DNA of 22,126 nt, taken from IMG/VR virus record IMGVR_UViG_3300027686_000039, positions 1-22,126 of that record; one strand, given 5' to 3'. How positions within the stretch are numbered: position 1 is the stretch's first letter; every line of letters begins with the position of its first letter. The position numbers were made by a program, and so were the translations under genes. A model generated the notes under the pieces. The model did no database searches. It was given only the letters and a program-made list of their open reading frames with translations, and was not told the DNA's origin. Below are positions 6,361-14,431 of this stretch, in pieces. This stretch comes from a virus.

Positions 6361-7111
6361 GCAAACAACAACAATCGAAGCTGACGCTCCACTAATTAAC
6401 GTAAACAAAGAGCAAGAAGAGAACCTACAAGAAGCTCCGATTGCAATACATGAGCAACCAAAAGAGGAAGCGGCTGCTACAGATGATGCCGAAGCTCTTG
6501 AGCGTCCTGACTATTACCCTGAAAAGTTTTGGAATGATGATGGCCCTGATGTTGAGAAGTTGGCAAAAAGTTATGCAGAGCTTGAAAAGAAATTTAAGTC
6601 TGGCAAACATAAAGCACCGGAGCAGTATGATGTTTCTGGGCTTTCGGATCAGGGTCTGGATGCTGACGATCCGACTGTCGCCGTATATCAGGATTGGGCT
6701 AAAGAAAACGGGATTAGCCAGGATGCTTTCGAGGATTTGGCGGGGCGTGTTTTAGGGTTATCTCAGCAAGAGCAAGAAAGTGTAGAAATAAATCAACGCA
6801 ATGAGATCCAAAAGCTTGGCAAGAATGCTCAAGAAAAGATCCAAATGGTTGAGCGCAGTTTGATGAAGGCTTCTTTGACAAATTCCGAACGCGATTCACT
6901 GGCGCAGTCTTTAAACAATGCCGACTCAATAAATGCTTTTGTAAAATACCATCAATCTTTAACAAATGAGAACATCCCGATAACTCCAGCAGTAAACCAG
7001 CCGGACATGACCAGGGCTGATCTTGAGGTAGCAATTGCAGATCCTCGCTGGAAGACTGACGCACCTTGGAGAACCAAGATAGAAAAGCAGTGGATGCAAG
7101 CAAACGCTTAA
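6353..7111 (+). CDS. Scaffold (capsid assembly) protein
   Basis: A 252-aa acidic, mostly helical protein between portal and capsid genes, the position and character of T7 gp9. Scaffold fills the prohead, sets its curvature and leaves before packaging. Residues 1-50 are Glu/Gln/Ala-rich and disordered. Then RPDYYPEKFWNDDGPDVEKL followed by KSYAELEKKF appears, a signature seen at this site in many podovirus scaffolds. Predicted helices follow (DAFEDLAGRVLGL; the long coil around EIQKLGKNAQEKIQMVERSL), and a C-terminal basic/aromatic patch (DPRWKTDAPWRTKIEKQW) is the likely capsid-binding end. It begins inside the previous gene. After its stop comes the longest non-coding gap of the window. Confidence 0.9.
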   Translation: MDEQTTTIEADAPLINVNKEQEENLQEAPIAIHEQPKEEAAATDDAEALERPDYYPEKFWNDDGPDVEKLAKSYAELEKKFKSGKHKAPEQYDVSGLSDQGLDADDPTVAVYQDWAKENGISQDAFEDLAGRVLGLSQQEQESVEINQRNEIQKLGKNAQEKIQMVERSLMKASLTNSERDSLAQSLNNADSINAFVKYHQSLTNENIPITPAVNQPDMTRADLEVAIADPRWKTDAPWRTKIEKQWMQANA

Positions 7112-7114
7112 CAC

Positions 7115-7159
7115 TTGCAATAAATATCGCTTGCGTGTATTTTGCCTTTAATGGATAAC
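7115..7159 (+). promoter_or_regulatory. Candidate host-type promoter(s) for the capsid cassette
   Basis: Two overlapping sigma70-like pairs lie just after the scaffold stop. TTGCAA (7115-7120) is followed after 17 bases by TATTTT (7138-7143). TTGCGT (7131-7136) is followed after 17 bases by GATAAC (7154-7159). The first also sits in an imperfect inverted repeat (ACAC-tt-GCAA at 7111-7120 against TTGCGTGT at 7131-7138), which could instead act as a weak RNA hairpin. A promoter here would give the capsid extra transcripts. Box matches are moderate, so confidence is limited. Confidence 0.4.
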
Positions 7160-7207
7160 CTGTTTGGCCCGTTAAATGTAGTAATCTACTGGTTGGCGCG
7201 GCCATAA
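7151..7207 (+). other. Possible 18-residue leader peptide before the capsid gene
   Basis: ATG 7151 opens an 18-codon frame ending TAA at 7205-7207 with product MDNLFGPLNVVIYWLARP. It has no Shine-Dalgarno sequence, and its ATG lies inside the second promoter candidate, so only transcripts from the upstream start would carry it. The hairpin at 7193-7214 covers its last codons and stop, an arrangement reminiscent of leader peptides. It may equally be a chance ORF. Confidence 0.15.
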
Positions 7208-7214
7208 CGCGCAA
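7193..7214 (+). other. GC-rich hairpin in the capsid leader
   Basis: TTG-g-CGCG (7193-7200) pairs with CGCGCAA (7208-7214) around a 7-base loop, giving seven base pairs with one bulged G. It is not followed by a T-run, so it is not an intrinsic terminator. Smaller dyads flank it: AGTA-atc-TACT at 7180-7190 and CCGA-att-TCGG at 7223-7233. The whole 7160-7260 stretch therefore reads as a structured 5' leader. It could stabilise mRNA or be a processing site; which one cannot be told here. Confidence 0.4.
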
Positions 7215-7263
7215 GCGACCGCCCGAATTTCGGATAACGGCTCACGTTTTGTTGAAACTCATT

Positions 7264-7270
7264 AGGAGGT
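7264..7270 (+). promoter_or_regulatory. Strong ribosome binding site of the capsid gene
   Basis: AGGAGGT is the best Shine-Dalgarno match noticed in the window and ends seven bases before ATG 7278. Most other genes rely on overlaps or weaker GGAG-type sites, so the capsid gene stands out as built for high translation. Confidence 0.85.
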
Positions 7271-7277
7271 ATCTGCA

Positions 7278-8108
7278 ATGGCGCAGAACGTCACAACGGC
7301 GTTTGTTGACTTATTCGATTCAGAGGTCAAGCAAGCTTATCAAGCCGAATCACTACTTCGCGGTACAATGCGTACCCGCACAGGTGTAGCCGGTAACACT
7401 GTCAAATTCCCAAAGATTGGCAAAGGTGTTGCTACTATTCGCGTTCCACAAACGGACGTGACACCATTAAACGTAACCTATGCTCAAGTAACAGCAACAA
7501 TGTCTGATTTCATTGCTGCCGAATACTCTGACATTTTCCAGCAGTCGCACATTAATTTTGATGAGCGTTCTGAGTTGGTACAAGTTGTATCAAAATCCAT
7601 TGCGCGTCGCATGGACCAGCTTTGCATTGATGCAATGGTTGGAAACGCTGGTACAACTGTTGCAACAACTATTGGTGGCAACGCAACGAACATGAACATT
7701 GCAAAGCTTCGCGCTACTGCGAAAGCAATGAACACTAAAAATGTTCCATCCGAAGGCCGTTTCCTTTTGATGCACGCAAGTCAGTTAGATGCACTCTTGG
7801 GTGAAGCTGAAGTAACAAGCCAAGACTTTGCTTCTGTAAAGGCTCTTGTCCGTGGTGAAATTAATTCATTCATGGGCTTTCAGATCTTGACTATGGGTGA
7901 TCGTGATGAGGGTGGTATTCCAAAACCTAACACCCGCAATTGCTTCGCCTGGCACAAAGATTCAATGGGCTATGCTGAGTCAATGTCTCAGAAAACCGAA
8001 GTTAACTATGTCCCAGAAAAGACATCGTTCTTGGTTAGCTCAATGTTCTCTGCCGGTTCTGTAACCATTGATGCAGAGGGCTTAGTACAAGTCTCATGCA
8101 CTGAATAA
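7278..8108 (+). CDS. Major capsid protein (HK97-fold type)
   Basis: A 276-aa protein following the scaffold gene and preceded by a strong ribosome site. It forms the icosahedral shell. Visible blocks: an N-terminal helix with FVDLFDSEVKQAYQAESLLR, VKFPKIGKG, then VTYAQVTATMSDFIAAEYSD and FDERSELVQVVSKSIARRMD, a spine-helix region found in phage capsid-like proteins of podoviruses. The middle has AKAMNTKNVPSEGRFLLMHA and LDALLGEAEVTSQDFASV, typical of the P-domain spine and the hexamer-contact region. The C-terminus includes NCFAWHKDSMGYAESM. No protease cleavage signal was noticed and no protease gene is nearby, consistent with a scaffold-dependent T7-like system. No frameshift-derived longer form is apparent. 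It is shorter than T7 gp10A (345 aa). Confidence 0.92.
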   Translation: MAQNVTTAFVDLFDSEVKQAYQAESLLRGTMRTRTGVAGNTVKFPKIGKGVATIRVPQTDVTPLNVTYAQVTATMSDFIAAEYSDIFQQSHINFDERSELVQVVSKSIARRMDQLCIDAMVGNAGTTVATTIGGNATNMNIAKLRATAKAMNTKNVPSEGRFLLMHASQLDALLGEAEVTSQDFASVKALVRGEINSFMGFQILTMGDRDEGGIPKPNTRNCFAWHKDSMGYAESMSQKTEVNYVPEKTSFLVSSMFSAGSVTIDAEGLVQVSCTE

Positions 8109-8121
8109 GGAGAACTAAAAA

Positions 8122-8385
8122 ATGGCATTTACTCAAGTAGGATTTGCAACCATCGCTGCGTCTAAGAAAGGAAATGCACCTAGTATGTATTCCTATATTA
8201 GCGCTGAAGCAAAAGCTACCGTAACTGGAGCTGGATACTTTAACAGTTTGGCTGACACTCTCGCAGTTGGTGATCTTCTGTATCATTATGATACGAACAC
8301 CCCAACGGCAACACTTAGCATTGTTCTTAGCAATAACGGCACAGTTGTCGATGTTACTGCTGGAACAGCAATTGGTGTAACCTAA
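8122..8385 (+). CDS. Small capsid-linked protein, possible head decoration protein (87 aa)
   Basis: AAGGAG (8107-8112) overlaps the capsid stop and lies nine bases before ATG 8122. The product is Ala/Thr/Val/Gly-rich and predicted all-beta: SMYSYISAEAKATVTGAGYF, then LADTLAVGDLLYHYD, then TATLSIVLSNNGTVVDVTAG. The YF-x-x-L-x-x-x-x-L-x-x-GD-x-(I/L) pattern, followed by a strand ending VTA, recurs in small genes right after podovirus capsid genes. A decoration protein or head-fibre base would suit the position and the shared transcription unit with capsid, but no function is proven from sequence. An intrinsic terminator starts seven bases after its stop. Confidence 0.75.
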   Translation: MAFTQVGFATIAASKKGNAPSMYSYISAEAKATVTGAGYFNSLADTLAVGDLLYHYDTNTPTATLSIVLSNNGTVVDVTAGTAIGVT

Positions 8386-8391
8386 AAGACT

Positions 8392-8415
8392 GGGGCGGTT
8401 CGCCGCCCCTTTCTT
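8392..8415 (+). terminator. Strong intrinsic terminator after the capsid cassette
   Basis: GGGGCGG (8392-8398) pairs perfectly with CCGCCCC (8403-8409) around a TTCG tetraloop, followed by TTTCTT (8410-8415). It is the clearest Rho-independent terminator in the window. It separates capsid and companion from the tail genes, so most transcripts should end here with limited read-through into tail tubular protein A. An A-rich stretch (8384-8387) on the other side gives only a weak T-run for the reverse direction. Confidence 0.9.
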
Positions 8416-8433
8416 ACCTCTTGGAGAACGCTC

Positions 8434-9051
8434 ATGGCCGCTGGTGACACTTCGCTTTCAATATGTTCGGACGCTCTAATATTGTTAGGCGCAGCTCCTA
8501 TATCATCTTTCACAGAGGGCAGTGATGGCGCACAAGCTTGTGATCGCTTGTATCCTGATCTTCGTGATAACGTCATTGCAAACTATATGTGGAGCTGGAG
8601 CGTAAAGAAGGTTCAGATTGCTCGTTTATCTACCAACCCACTTGATGAATGGAAGTATGCCTATCAGCTACCAGGCGATATGCTATCTGGTGTTATTGCT
8701 TTATTTCCTAGCAACGGCACTAATCAATCTTCTGCAAAGTATGGATGGGATATTTACGGTGACCAATTATTTACAAATTTTGAAACGGTTTTTATTGATT
8801 ATCAAAGCACAGTTTCAGAGGCTAAAATGCCAGTGTATTTTGTTAGACTGCTTCGTACAGCATTAGCGGCAGAGCTTGGCTTTGTAATTACTGACCAATT
8901 AGCTAAATCAGACTATTTTCGCTCCCTGGCGTTTGGCTCCCCAGCGGATGCTAACCGTGGTGGTTTAATGCGAGAAGCAATAAACATTGATAGCCGTGGC
9001 AAGCTGCCACAAGTTATTGAGGATTATTCTTTAATTAATGTGAGAAACTAA
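8434..9051 (+). CDS. Tail tubular protein A (T7 gp11-like adaptor/gatekeeper)
   Basis: A 205-aa protein (T7 gp11 has 196). GGAG (8423-8426) lies seven bases before ATG 8434. The N-terminus SICSDALILLGAAPISSF with a following DGAQACDRLYPDLRDNVI is the usual opening of this family. Next come YMWSWSVKKVQIARL, WKYAYQLPGDML, YGDQLFTNFETVFIDYQ and LLRTALAAELGFVITD, in the standard order. It forms the dodecameric ring between portal and nozzle and closes the packaged head. It lies just after the capsid terminator and one base before tail tubular protein B. No oddities. Confidence 0.93.
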   Translation: MAAGDTSLSICSDALILLGAAPISSFTEGSDGAQACDRLYPDLRDNVIANYMWSWSVKKVQIARLSTNPLDEWKYAYQLPGDMLSGVIALFPSNGTNQSSAKYGWDIYGDQLFTNFETVFIDYQSTVSEAKMPVYFVRLLRTALAAELGFVITDQLAKSDYFRSLAFGSPADANRGGLMREAINIDSRGKLPQVIEDYSLINVRN

Positions 9052-9052
9052 T

Positions 9053-11251
9053 ATGCGGGTTGTACAGTTCCAAACAAATTTCTCTGTTGGTGAGCTTGAT
9101 CCGCTTCTTCGCGCTCGAACAGATTTGGCACAATATCAAAACGCTGTTGAAGAAGCCACCAATGTAGTCATTCAGCCGCAAGGTGGCTTTAAGCGCCGTG
9201 AGGGTTTAAGATTTGTCTATGACTTTGGCACAGGCTTTACTGACTTTAAGATAATTCCATTTGAGTTTAGTGTGACTGATAGCTATTCTTTGGTTTTTGT
9301 TAATCAAAGGATTTACGTTTTTAAGGCTGGAGTTCTTCAAGCAAATATTAATGGAACGGGCAATGATTTTATAGCCGCCACACCTATTACGGCTGCTATG
9401 CTTGATGAGATAAATTACACTCAAGCGGTAGATACATTGATACTTTGCCATGAGGACTTGCAAACAAAGCGTTTAGTTAGAAATTCAGATACAAGCTGGA
9501 CTTTAGAAAACCTTCCTTTAAAAAACCTGCCCCAATACCCCTATGCATTCAGCACGCACTTGCCAAATTTCACAATTACGCCCAGCGCGTCTACTGGAAA
9601 TATTACTATAACGGCGTCTGCTGCAACTACGGATACTGGAAATGCTCAAGCTGGTTCAGCCAACACAATTACGTTAAAATCTTCAAGTTCGTTTTCGTCC
9701 GATGATGCACCTAACGGAATGTTTGTCAAAATTACTTCTGGTACTGGATCAGGTCAAACGCGCCAGGTTGAGGATTATGTTGGTTCTTCAAAGGTACTAA
9801 CAGTATATCCTCCTTGGGATACTGCGCCGAATGGAACGTCAAACTATTCTGTACATCCCTTTGAAGCTTCTGCCGTTGGTGGATTTGCTCAAGTAACAAG
9901 CACATTTGGCCGCGCTCGTTATGTTGAATTTGTTTCTAACACGGTAATGAAGGCTGTTACCGAAGTTAGTTTTTTTGACACAAGTGCAGTTGTTGCTGGA
10001 AACTGGGAAAGCGAACAGGGATATGAAGACGTTTGGTCTAATGCCCGTGGCTGGCCCAGGTCTGCCGCTTTCCATGAGGGGCGTCTATATTTTGGTGGAT
10101 CTAAATCAAGAGCTAATACAATATGGGGTTCGCAAGTTATAAATTTCTTTGACTTCGGGGCTGGAAGTGGGCTTGATGATGAAAGCGTTGAGGCAACAAT
10201 AAACACAAATCAGCTTAACAGCATTGTTAATTTGTTTTCTGGAAACGACTTGCGCGTCTTTACTACTGGCGCAGAGTTTGCGGTTCTTCAGTCTGGCGAT
10301 AATCCGATTACTCCATCCACTTTCTTTGTTCGGCCACAGACACGGCTGGGAACAAAACCTGGTCTTCCAATTGAAGATCTTAACGGTGCTACCGTGTTTA
10401 TTCAAAGGCAGGGTAAATCTTTAAACGCCTTCCAGTTCGGTGACAAAACTGCATCATACCAGGTGCAGCCTCTTTCTGCTCTTAGCTCTCACCTGTTAAA
10501 GAACCCGATTGACCTGGCTGCTAGACGCGCTGCCTCTACTGATGAGAGTGATCGCATATTTATTGTAAACGGAACAGACGGATCTATGGCCGTTTACTCT
10601 ATTCTAGTGGGGCAGAATGTTATTGCGCCTAGCCGTTTTACTACAGATGGCGATTTTATTGCGGTATCGGTTGAGATTGCTGATGTTTATGTAATTGTTA
10701 AACGCACAGTAAACAGCCAAGTTAGGTATATGCTGGAGAAGTTTGATTCTAGTCTTACGCTGGATAGCGCCAAGACGGGCGGAGCTGCTAATTCAGTGGC
10801 AATGACACAGCTACGGGGTAAGACAGTAGCAATAATACGCGATGGCGTTGTGCTGACCTCTCAGACGGTCCCCGCCTCACCATTTACAATTACCTTTACA
10901 ACACCGGCAACATCTAGTTTTCAAGTCGGATTAGATTATCCTGTTACAGTTAGAACTATGCCAGCCGAACCTGTGCTTTCGGGTGGATCTGTGCAGGGAT
11001 TTAAGAAGCGGATCATTCAAGTTGATGCAATTGTAAACAACACTCAAGACATGACCATTAATGAAAAAGAAATTTCGTTTAGAAGTTTGGGCGTTGATGT
11101 CCTTGACATAGCGGTTAAGCCATTTACCGGCACTAAGGTTGCACATGGATTTTTGGGCTTTAGTCAAACGGGACAAATTACAATAAGCCAAACCGTACCT
11201 TTGGCTATGACCGTTCTTGGTCTTGATTATCGTTTAAGCGTGGGGAATTAG
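9053..11251 (+). CDS. Tail tubular protein B (T7 gp12-like nozzle)
   Basis: A 732-aa protein (T7 gp12 has 794), starting one base after the previous stop. It forms the hexameric tail nozzle that carries the fibres. The N-terminus VVQFQTNFSVGELDPLLRAR and then QYQNAVEEATNVVIQPQGG with FKRREGLRFV is the family hallmark. The core has WPRSAAFHEGRLYFGGSKS, TIWGSQVINFFDF, LRVFTTGAEFAVL, ATVFIQRQGKSLNAFQF and YMLEKFD, as expected for beta-propeller-like nozzle proteins. Residues about 197-270 hold a Ser/Thr/Gly-rich module (NTITLKSSSSFSSDDAPNGM, SGTGSGQTRQVEDY, PPWDTAPNGTSNYSV) that looks like an inserted beta domain. The protein appears full length. Confidence 0.93.
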   Translation: MRVVQFQTNFSVGELDPLLRARTDLAQYQNAVEEATNVVIQPQGGFKRREGLRFVYDFGTGFTDFKIIPFEFSVTDSYSLVFVNQRIYVFKAGVLQANINGTGNDFIAATPITAAMLDEINYTQAVDTLILCHEDLQTKRLVRNSDTSWTLENLPLKNLPQYPYAFSTHLPNFTITPSASTGNITITASAATTDTGNAQAGSANTITLKSSSSFSSDDAPNGMFVKITSGTGSGQTRQVEDYVGSSKVLTVYPPWDTAPNGTSNYSVHPFEASAVGGFAQVTSTFGRARYVEFVSNTVMKAVTEVSFFDTSAVVAGNWESEQGYEDVWSNARGWPRSAAFHEGRLYFGGSKSRANTIWGSQVINFFDFGAGSGLDDESVEATINTNQLNSIVNLFSGNDLRVFTTGAEFAVLQSGDNPITPSTFFVRPQTRLGTKPGLPIEDLNGATVFIQRQGKSLNAFQFGDKTASYQVQPLSALSSHLLKNPIDLAARRAASTDESDRIFIVNGTDGSMAVYSILVGQNVIAPSRFTTDGDFIAVSVEIADVYVIVKRTVNSQVRYMLEKFDSSLTLDSAKTGGAANSVAMTQLRGKTVAIIRDGVVLTSQTVPASPFTITFTTPATSSFQVGLDYPVTVRTMPAEPVLSGGSVQGFKKRIIQVDAIVNNTQDMTINEKEISFRSLGVDVLDIAVKPFTGTKVAHGFLGFSQTGQITISQTVPLAMTVLGLDYRLSVGN

Positions 11252-11253
11252 AT

Positions 11254-11751
11254 ATGGTTGCTTTAGCACCAGCAATTTTAACGGCGGGAAAAGCCGCCAT
11301 GACGTTTGCATCTTCTGGAGGCGGTCAGCTATTAATGGCTGGAGTTTCAGCAGCGGGTCAGATGTCAGCCGGTAGATCCCAGCAAAGAGGTTATGACGCC
11401 CAGGCGTTGCAAGCAGAGCTACGCGGCAGATCTGAGGCTATTGCCTATAAGCAAAGAGGCGCTGACGCTTTGAGAAACCTAAATGAAACACTGGCGGCAA
11501 TCGTTTCTAGGTCTGCGGCTGGCGGTGTTGATCCCACTTCTGGCTCTGCTTCTACCTTGCAGGGATACGCAATGAATGAGGGAGTAAGAGAGCAATCAAT
11601 AGCTGCCGACAATGCGGTATTGGCGCTGGGCCAAGCTCAAAGCCAAGCGGGAATTTATAGATCTGCTGGTAGGTCTGCGATGTTATCGTCTTATGTTTCT
11701 GCTGCCGGATCTGTAGGCCAGGGTGCATATCGATACGGACAATTGAGTTAG
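11254..11751 (+). CDS. Internal virion protein, gp14-like
   Basis: A 165-aa protein (T7 gp14 has 196) starting two bases after tail tubular protein B. The N-terminus is Ala/Gly-rich and hydrophobic (LAPAILTAGKAAMTFASSGG, LLMAGVSAAGQM), followed by a helical, polar centre (AQALQAELRGRSEAIAYKQR) and a Ser/Gly-rich segment with RSAAGGVDPTSGSASTLQ. This is the typical pattern of gp14-type proteins, which in T7 leave the head first and form the outer-membrane part of the DNA-ejection channel. The hydrophobic start fits membrane insertion. Gene order (nozzle, then gp14, then gp15) supports the call. Confidence 0.85.
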   Translation: MVALAPAILTAGKAAMTFASSGGGQLLMAGVSAAGQMSAGRSQQRGYDAQALQAELRGRSEAIAYKQRGADALRNLNETLAAIVSRSAAGGVDPTSGSASTLQGYAMNEGVREQSIAADNAVLALGQAQSQAGIYRSAGRSAMLSSYVSAAGSVGQGAYRYGQLS

Positions 11752-11761
11752 GAAAACAAGC

Positions 11762-14431
11762 ATGGCAATTCTCCCTAGATATCAGCGACTTGGCATTGTT
11801 GACCGTCAGCCAACGCAAACAGATTTTGCTGACACGCGGGAAGCCGCCCGTCTTGGTACTAATATTTCTCAGCAAGTTAGCCGGATGTCTGATTTTGCAA
11901 TGAAGCAAGGTGCTGACGATGCTAAAATGAGGGGTGAAGAGCTTATCCGTACTGATGGAGCCTTCCCCACTCTTAAAGATATTAAATCAAAGGGTGGGCC
12001 TAGAAGTATTGCTGAAAAATCTGCATACGCTTTAGGTTCTCAGGTAGCTGTTGCTCAAGTCCAGGCAGATGCCGAAGTATATATTATGCAGATCCTTAAC
12101 GATGGTGAGAAAAACAAAACATCTTTCACCCAAGTCCAGGCACAACTAAGGGATCTTACCGATGGTTATTCATCTGCGTTAGCTGACGTTGATCCTGGGG
12201 CGTCAATGCTTCTGCAAACACGTTTAGGTGGGGCTATAGGAAAAGCTGAAGAACGCTATTCTAATTTTTATGTTGGAGTTCAAGCAGCCAGATCTGCAAA
12301 GAAACTAACTGATATTGCTGACTTAAAACTTAATGAAATACTTGAGAGTGCCATACGGGCAGGGAGTAACTCACAAGAACAAATATCACAATCAGTTGCG
12401 GATGCTGTAACATTGCTTGCTGGGTTAGGCGCTACTGAGGAACAGCTTGATGCCTTTGAGGTTGGCACTAACAATGCAGCTTATAAAGAAAAAGCAATAT
12501 TTGAATTTAATAAATCTTCTATTCCTGAACAAGAAGAAATGCTATCAACTCTTCTGACTACTCCGATGCCTGGAATGTCATTAGAAAAAACTCAATCATT
12601 TAGAAAATCCCTAACGTCTACTTATAATAATAATTTAAGAGCGCAGGCTTCAAAGAGTGCTGGAGTTGTGGCTGATGTTAGAGAACAAGCCGGTATCCTT
12701 TCCAAAGGTGGGATGCCCAGCCTAGCAGAAATAGAGCGCCTAAAAACCGCAGCTATTAATCTTGGTGAAAACGAAAGCGGCTTAAAAGCACAAGAGGCAG
12801 TTAGGATGCTTGAGTTTAATGCTGAAAGAGCTTCAGTCTATAGGCAGATGTCATTTGAAGATTTAACCGCTGAAGTTGATGACTTAAAGGGCGGCATGGA
12901 AGGGCAGGGCCGTGCGGGTCGTGATACTTTAATTGAGGTTGATACCTACAACGCTGCTGTTACTTATTTAGCTGCGGCTCAAAGAAAAGTAGATGGGCTT
13001 GAGGCTCAAGAAAAAGAACAATTTCAACCTTTCATTAATCTTGCAACCGAATCCTTATCTGCTCTTAAAAAAGAATTAGATTCGGGACAGCCACTGAGCC
13101 AATCATTTATTGATAATTTAAGAAGCAAAATCGGAAATATTCCAGAACGATTAACAAAAGAAATATTGCGGGATTTATCGAATCTTGAGGACATGAACGA
13201 GCTTGCCACTGATTTATCTACGGCAAGACCCGCTGATATAGAGAAGTTTATATCAGATTATTTAAAAACAGGTTCTACAGTTCGCCAAGGTCCTGGACTT
13301 GACGGAAGCCCTGGTGAAGATACCTTTGTGGGTGCAAAGGGCGTTGATACTCCTTTCGAGTTTGAAGTTAGAGATCTTGCAGAAAAAATGCTTTCTAATA
13401 TGAAAGCCGAGCTTAAATCAGATCCAATTTCATTTGCTGCAAAAGTTGGATTAAGTGATGGTAGCGGTAATGGAGTTAACATTACTCCTATAGATTTCAC
13501 TGATCCTAGCAAAGTCAGTGACCAGATCTTACAGCGCATAGGGGACGCCAGGTTGGTATCTGGTAAATACGGATCTCCAATACAATTTCTTACAATTTCA
13601 GAAAAATTAGCAGTTAAAAACATTCTTGAAAATGGGACGATGGCAGATCAAATGATAGTTCTTGGCCTTATCGTTGAAGGCTCTGGTCAAAACTCTCCGA
13701 AGTTTTTAGAGGAAATATCTAAAGAATCTCCATTCTTTGCCCAAGTCGGATCTCTTGTATCTAGTCAAACTGGCAGTGGTCTTGCTAGTGCTGAATCTGC
13801 TTTAAGGGGTCAAATGCTAATATCAGATCCAAAAACTCAAGGCCCTGCTGAATTTACAAAGACAAACATAGATCCAGCATTTAGAAATTTAACTTCTGAA
13901 TCTCTTGCAAAGGTCGATGGGGCTTTAGCCCCCATTATGCTGACCGCATCTGCAATTTACGCTGATGTTGCTAGATCTGATGATTTCTTTAACGAAAGTA
14001 AATGGATTGACTCAATTAATAGAGCAATGGGCGCAGATATAAATGCTGGCACTGGCGGTGTCCAAGAGGTTAGAGATTTAAACACTTATATATTCCCTGG
14101 ATTTACTTCGGATAATTATGAGAACGCTTTAGAAACTGCAACGCCACAGGATATAATGGCATCCATTTCAAGCATCAGAAATTCTGTGCCAGATGCGATT
14201 GGATATGGTACATCCTTAGATCCAGAAATGCTTGAAGCCTTGGGGGGATTTAAAAGGCCCACCCGCGATGATCAAAACGCCTATACTTCTGGAAGTGATG
14301 ATTACAATCTGGTTTATGCTGGAGGAAATAATTACGAAATAAAGTATAAAAATCAACAAACAATTTTAGATACTGACGGCGAAGCTGTTTTGATTGATAT
14401 GCGAAAGCTTATAGAAATGACCCTGCCATGA
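11762..14431 (+). CDS. Internal virion protein, gp15-like (889 aa)
   Basis: Ribosome site AGGAAA overlaps the previous stop. The product starts MAILPRYQRLGIVDRQPTQT, then an ARLGTNISQQVSRMSDFAM helix and QGADDAKMRGEELIR, an opening I associate with gp15-type internal proteins of podoviruses. The rest is long alpha-helical, charged and largely without Cys, with coil-rich stretches around YLAAAQRKVDGLEAQEKEQF and LSALKKELDSG. T7 gp15 (747 aa) forms the periplasmic part of the ejection tube; the same role is inferred here. No lytic transglycosylase motif was seen, so wall opening is not explained by this protein. It ends in an ATGA overlap with the next gene. Confidence 0.82.
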   Translation: MAILPRYQRLGIVDRQPTQTDFADTREAARLGTNISQQVSRMSDFAMKQGADDAKMRGEELIRTDGAFPTLKDIKSKGGPRSIAEKSAYALGSQVAVAQVQADAEVYIMQILNDGEKNKTSFTQVQAQLRDLTDGYSSALADVDPGASMLLQTRLGGAIGKAEERYSNFYVGVQAARSAKKLTDIADLKLNEILESAIRAGSNSQEQISQSVADAVTLLAGLGATEEQLDAFEVGTNNAAYKEKAIFEFNKSSIPEQEEMLSTLLTTPMPGMSLEKTQSFRKSLTSTYNNNLRAQASKSAGVVADVREQAGILSKGGMPSLAEIERLKTAAINLGENESGLKAQEAVRMLEFNAERASVYRQMSFEDLTAEVDDLKGGMEGQGRAGRDTLIEVDTYNAAVTYLAAAQRKVDGLEAQEKEQFQPFINLATESLSALKKELDSGQPLSQSFIDNLRSKIGNIPERLTKEILRDLSNLEDMNELATDLSTARPADIEKFISDYLKTGSTVRQGPGLDGSPGEDTFVGAKGVDTPFEFEVRDLAEKMLSNMKAELKSDPISFAAKVGLSDGSGNGVNITPIDFTDPSKVSDQILQRIGDARLVSGKYGSPIQFLTISEKLAVKNILENGTMADQMIVLGLIVEGSGQNSPKFLEEISKESPFFAQVGSLVSSQTGSGLASAESALRGQMLISDPKTQGPAEFTKTNIDPAFRNLTSESLAKVDGALAPIMLTASAIYADVARSDDFFNESKWIDSINRAMGADINAGTGGVQEVRDLNTYIFPGFTSDNYENALETATPQDIMASISSIRNSVPDAIGYGTSLDPEMLEALGGFKRPTRDDQNAYTSGSDDYNLVYAGGNNYEIKYKNQQTILDTDGEAVLIDMRKLIEMTLP

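Noticed and set aside
7185-7265. Second open frame in the capsid leader ending TARISDNGSRFVETH
   Set aside because: It has no start codon after the TAA at 7182 and would need a frameshift from the 18-codon ORF; too short to support.
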